In this document: positions 6,734 through 7,466 of the stretch, piece after piece
Position numbering within the stretch: position 1 is the stretch's first letter
Layout of the letters: every line of letters starts with the position of its first letter
Assembly: GCA_025358235.1 (NCBI GenBank)
Contig: JANYKH010000026.1
Coordinates: 1 to 7,466 of the forward strand
Direction of reading: 5' to 3'
From: Chloroflexota bacterium
Lineage (GTDB): Bacteria; Chloroflexota; Dehalococcoidia; Dehalococcoidales; RBG-16-60-22
Length of the DNA: 7,466 bases
Translations under genes and position numbers: made by a program
The notes under the pieces: generated by a model
What the model was told of the DNA's origin: nothing
What the model saw: the letters and a program-made list of their open reading frames with translations, nothing else
The model's database searches: none

Positions 6734-6759
6734 CTCTCTCCCCTGGCGGGGCGAGAGAG
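6734..6759. repeat. Long hairpin in the intergenic region upstream of the ygbA-like gene
   Basis: CTCTCTC (6734-6740) pairs with GAGAGAG (6753-6759), and CCC (6741-6743) pairs with GGG (6749-6751) with C6752 bulged and a short TGGCG loop. No T run follows on either strand, so it is not a typical terminator. This kind of CTCTCCCC-GGCGGGG-GAGAG palindrome often occurs as dispersed intergenic repeats in bacterial genomes. Confidence 0.5.
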
Positions 6760-6808
6760 AATGGATGAACTTTGAATTTGACTTCGATACAAAAGATTAA
6801 TCTGTTGT

Positions 6809-6881
6809 CCTCGCCCCTTAAACATCTAAATCAATACCTCTGAGGATGAAAGGTGAGGGGACATTAAGCGCGTTAGCGCAT
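6809..6881 (+). repeat. 73-bp structured intergenic repeat, copy 2
   Basis: Direct copy of 6153-6225 with ten substitutions and no indels. The 7-bp stem CCTCGCC (6809-6815) with GGTGAGG (6852-6858) is unchanged. The palindrome is CCTCTGAGG (6837-6845), differing only at its centre. The terminal stem GCGC (6868-6871) and GCGC (6876-6879) is kept while its loop changes to GTTA. Here CTTAA (6817-6821) and TTAAG (6864-6868) are also complementary. It lies between the ygbA-like gene and the ferredoxin gene. Confidence 0.85.
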
Positions 6882-6910
6882 CAGGCTATAATAATAATTC
6901 TGGAACCACC

Positions 6911-6934
6911 CGGACGGGTTTTGAAACCTGCCCG
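6911..6934 (-). terminator. Possible terminator hairpin after the ferredoxin gene
   Basis: An imperfect 10-bp stem (6911-6920 with 6925-6934, loop 6921-6924) has one mismatch and one wobble and begins 13 bases after the minus-strand stop. The sequence after it on the minus strand is GGTGGTTCCAGAATTATTATTAT, so the T run is interrupted and weak. It may be a weak terminator or only a chance hairpin. Confidence 0.3.
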
Positions 6935-6947
6935 ACCTGTACCAAAA

Positions 6948-7295
6948 CTAGCTGCAAATGCTCTCTTCCAGAATCTCACCCTGCACGCCCATCACCACCT
7001 CATTCAGCGGCGTCTGGGTTCCGGCGGCTTCAATGGCCTGCTGGGCCATATACATCAATCCGGAACAGCAGGGCACTTCCATGTGCACTACCGTAAGACT
7101 GGCTGGTTTGGCAACCCGCACTATTTCAGTCAGTTTGGCCAGGTGCGCCTGGAAATTATCCAGCTTGGGGCAGGCTATCAACAGCGCCCGGCCCTTCAGA
7201 AAATCCTTGTGGAAAGACGGACTGGCAAAACCGGCGCACTGGGCGACCAGCAGAATATCCGCCCCCTTGAGGAACGAAGCCGTCGGCGGGACAAG
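6948..7295 (-). CDS. C-terminal fragment of a clostridial-type 4Fe-4S ferredoxin protein, 5' end lost at a junction
   Basis: About 115 residues remain, ending at TAG 6950-6948. I recognise the tail that follows an N-terminal two-cluster ferredoxin domain in a family of roughly 270-300 residue proteins of anaerobic Firmicutes: LVPPTASFLKGADILLVAQC at the left end, then FHKDFLKGRALLIACPKLD, a segment around TEIVRVAKPASLTVVHMEV, and PCCSG (plus-strand 7059-7073). The cluster-binding cysteines of the ferredoxin domain itself are absent because the homology stops near 7295. An open frame continues to about 7373, but its residues (MRRRRSNVAQPTEAATWPK) are unlike the family and come from another gene read out of frame. 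In related genomes, by memory, such ferredoxin proteins can occur with hybrid-cluster protein genes; that context is not visible here. Partial rather than a natural pseudogene if the junction is artificial. Confidence 0.72.
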   Translation of the reverse strand, partial: LVPPTASFLKGADILLVAQCAGFASPSFHKDFLKGRALLIACPKLDNFQAHLAKLTEIVRVAKPASLTVVHMEVPCCSGLMYMAQQAIEAAGTQTPLNEVVMGVQGEILEESICS

Positions 7296-7464
7296 CGGCA
7301 CCCGTCCCGGTGCACATTTCGGCCACGTCGCAGCTTCCGTTGGTTGCGCGACATTCGACCGTCGGCGCCGCAAACCCGTCGGACGGGCACAGATCGCTAG
7401 TTCCGTTGCATGTCTCCGCGACGTCGCACACGCCGCTCGAGGCGCGGCACACGCTGCCGGCTGA
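7270..7464 (-). CDS. Disintegrin-like cysteine-rich repeat protein fragment, myxobacterial type
   Basis: The minus strand codes for two tandem cysteine-rich units: CRASSGVCDVAETCNGTSDL...CPSDGF (plus-strand 7354-7449, 32 residues) and CRATNGSCDVAEMCTGTGAA...CPADGFVP (7270-7353, 28 residues seen). Each unit has cysteines in CxxxxxxCDVAExCxGT...CPxDGF, the pattern of disintegrin-like repeats in large secreted or surface proteins of myxobacteria and relatives. The frame is open to the window edge, so both ends of the real gene are missing: upstream by the edge, downstream by the junction near 7270, after which the frame reads unrelated residues to a stop at 7156. GC content is clearly higher than in the neighbouring genes. 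It is not expected beside a Firmicutes ferredoxin gene. Confidence 0.7.
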
Positions 7465-7466
7465 AA

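Noticed and set aside
6153..6881. CRISPR array or transposon ends
   Set aside because: Only two copies 656 bp apart with a gene between them; no spacer-like regularity, no transposase and no target-site duplication seen.
6948..7373. Single 141-residue ferredoxin-tail gene starting at 7373
   Set aside because: The first ~26 residues are out-of-frame translation of the cysteine-rich repeat DNA, not a real N-terminus; homology begins near 7295.
6846..7400. 184-codon plus-strand frame
   Set aside because: It begins inside repeat copy 2, is antisense to the ferredoxin fragment and crosses the chimeric junction.

Overview
The window looks like a stretch of an anaerobic, probably Firmicutes-type (Clostridia or Negativicutes) chromosome or metagenomic contig. 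This is inferred from strong purine-rich Shine-Dalgarno sites, frequent TTG/GTG starts, a pyruvate phosphate dikinase gene, a ferredoxin-fused electron-transfer flavoprotein and clostridial-type iron-sulfur proteins. I cannot name the species. The last ~170 bases look foreign to the rest.

Layout. (1) 1-2114, minus strand: ppdK, pyruvate phosphate dikinase. It is open through all 704 visible codons and cut by the window edge just after its catalytic cysteine. It is short because the helical subdomain of the ATP-grasp half is missing. (2) 2115-2334: divergent intergenic region with a good sigma-A-type promoter firing rightward. (3) 2335-6043, plus strand: a tight fixABCX operon (etfB, etfA with an N-terminal two-cluster ferredoxin domain, fixC, fixX), closed by a clear intrinsic terminator at 6064-6101. 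(4) 6044-6947: mostly non-coding on the plus strand, with a minus-strand gene of the YgbA/nitrous-oxide-stimulated-promoter family (6296-6664) bracketed by two direct copies of a 73-bp structured repeat. (5) 6948-7295, minus strand: C-terminal part of a clostridial-type 4Fe-4S ferredoxin protein. (6) 7270-7466, minus strand: high-GC coding sequence for cysteine-rich, disintegrin-like repeats of the kind seen in myxobacteria, in a different reading frame. The two coding signals overlap by about 26 bp, which marks a chimeric junction.

How the genes work together. FixA/FixB form an electron-bifurcating flavoprotein heterodimer. By family knowledge it oxidises NADH and splits the electrons between a high-potential path through FixCX to quinone and a low-potential path to ferredoxin. 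Here the extra ferredoxin domain on FixB is a plausible outlet or inlet for the low-potential electrons. PPDK interconverts pyruvate and PEP and is a separate, divergently transcribed unit. The YgbA-family protein and the ferredoxin protein may belong to a nitrosative-stress set, but that rests on family associations and no regulator site was identified with certainty.
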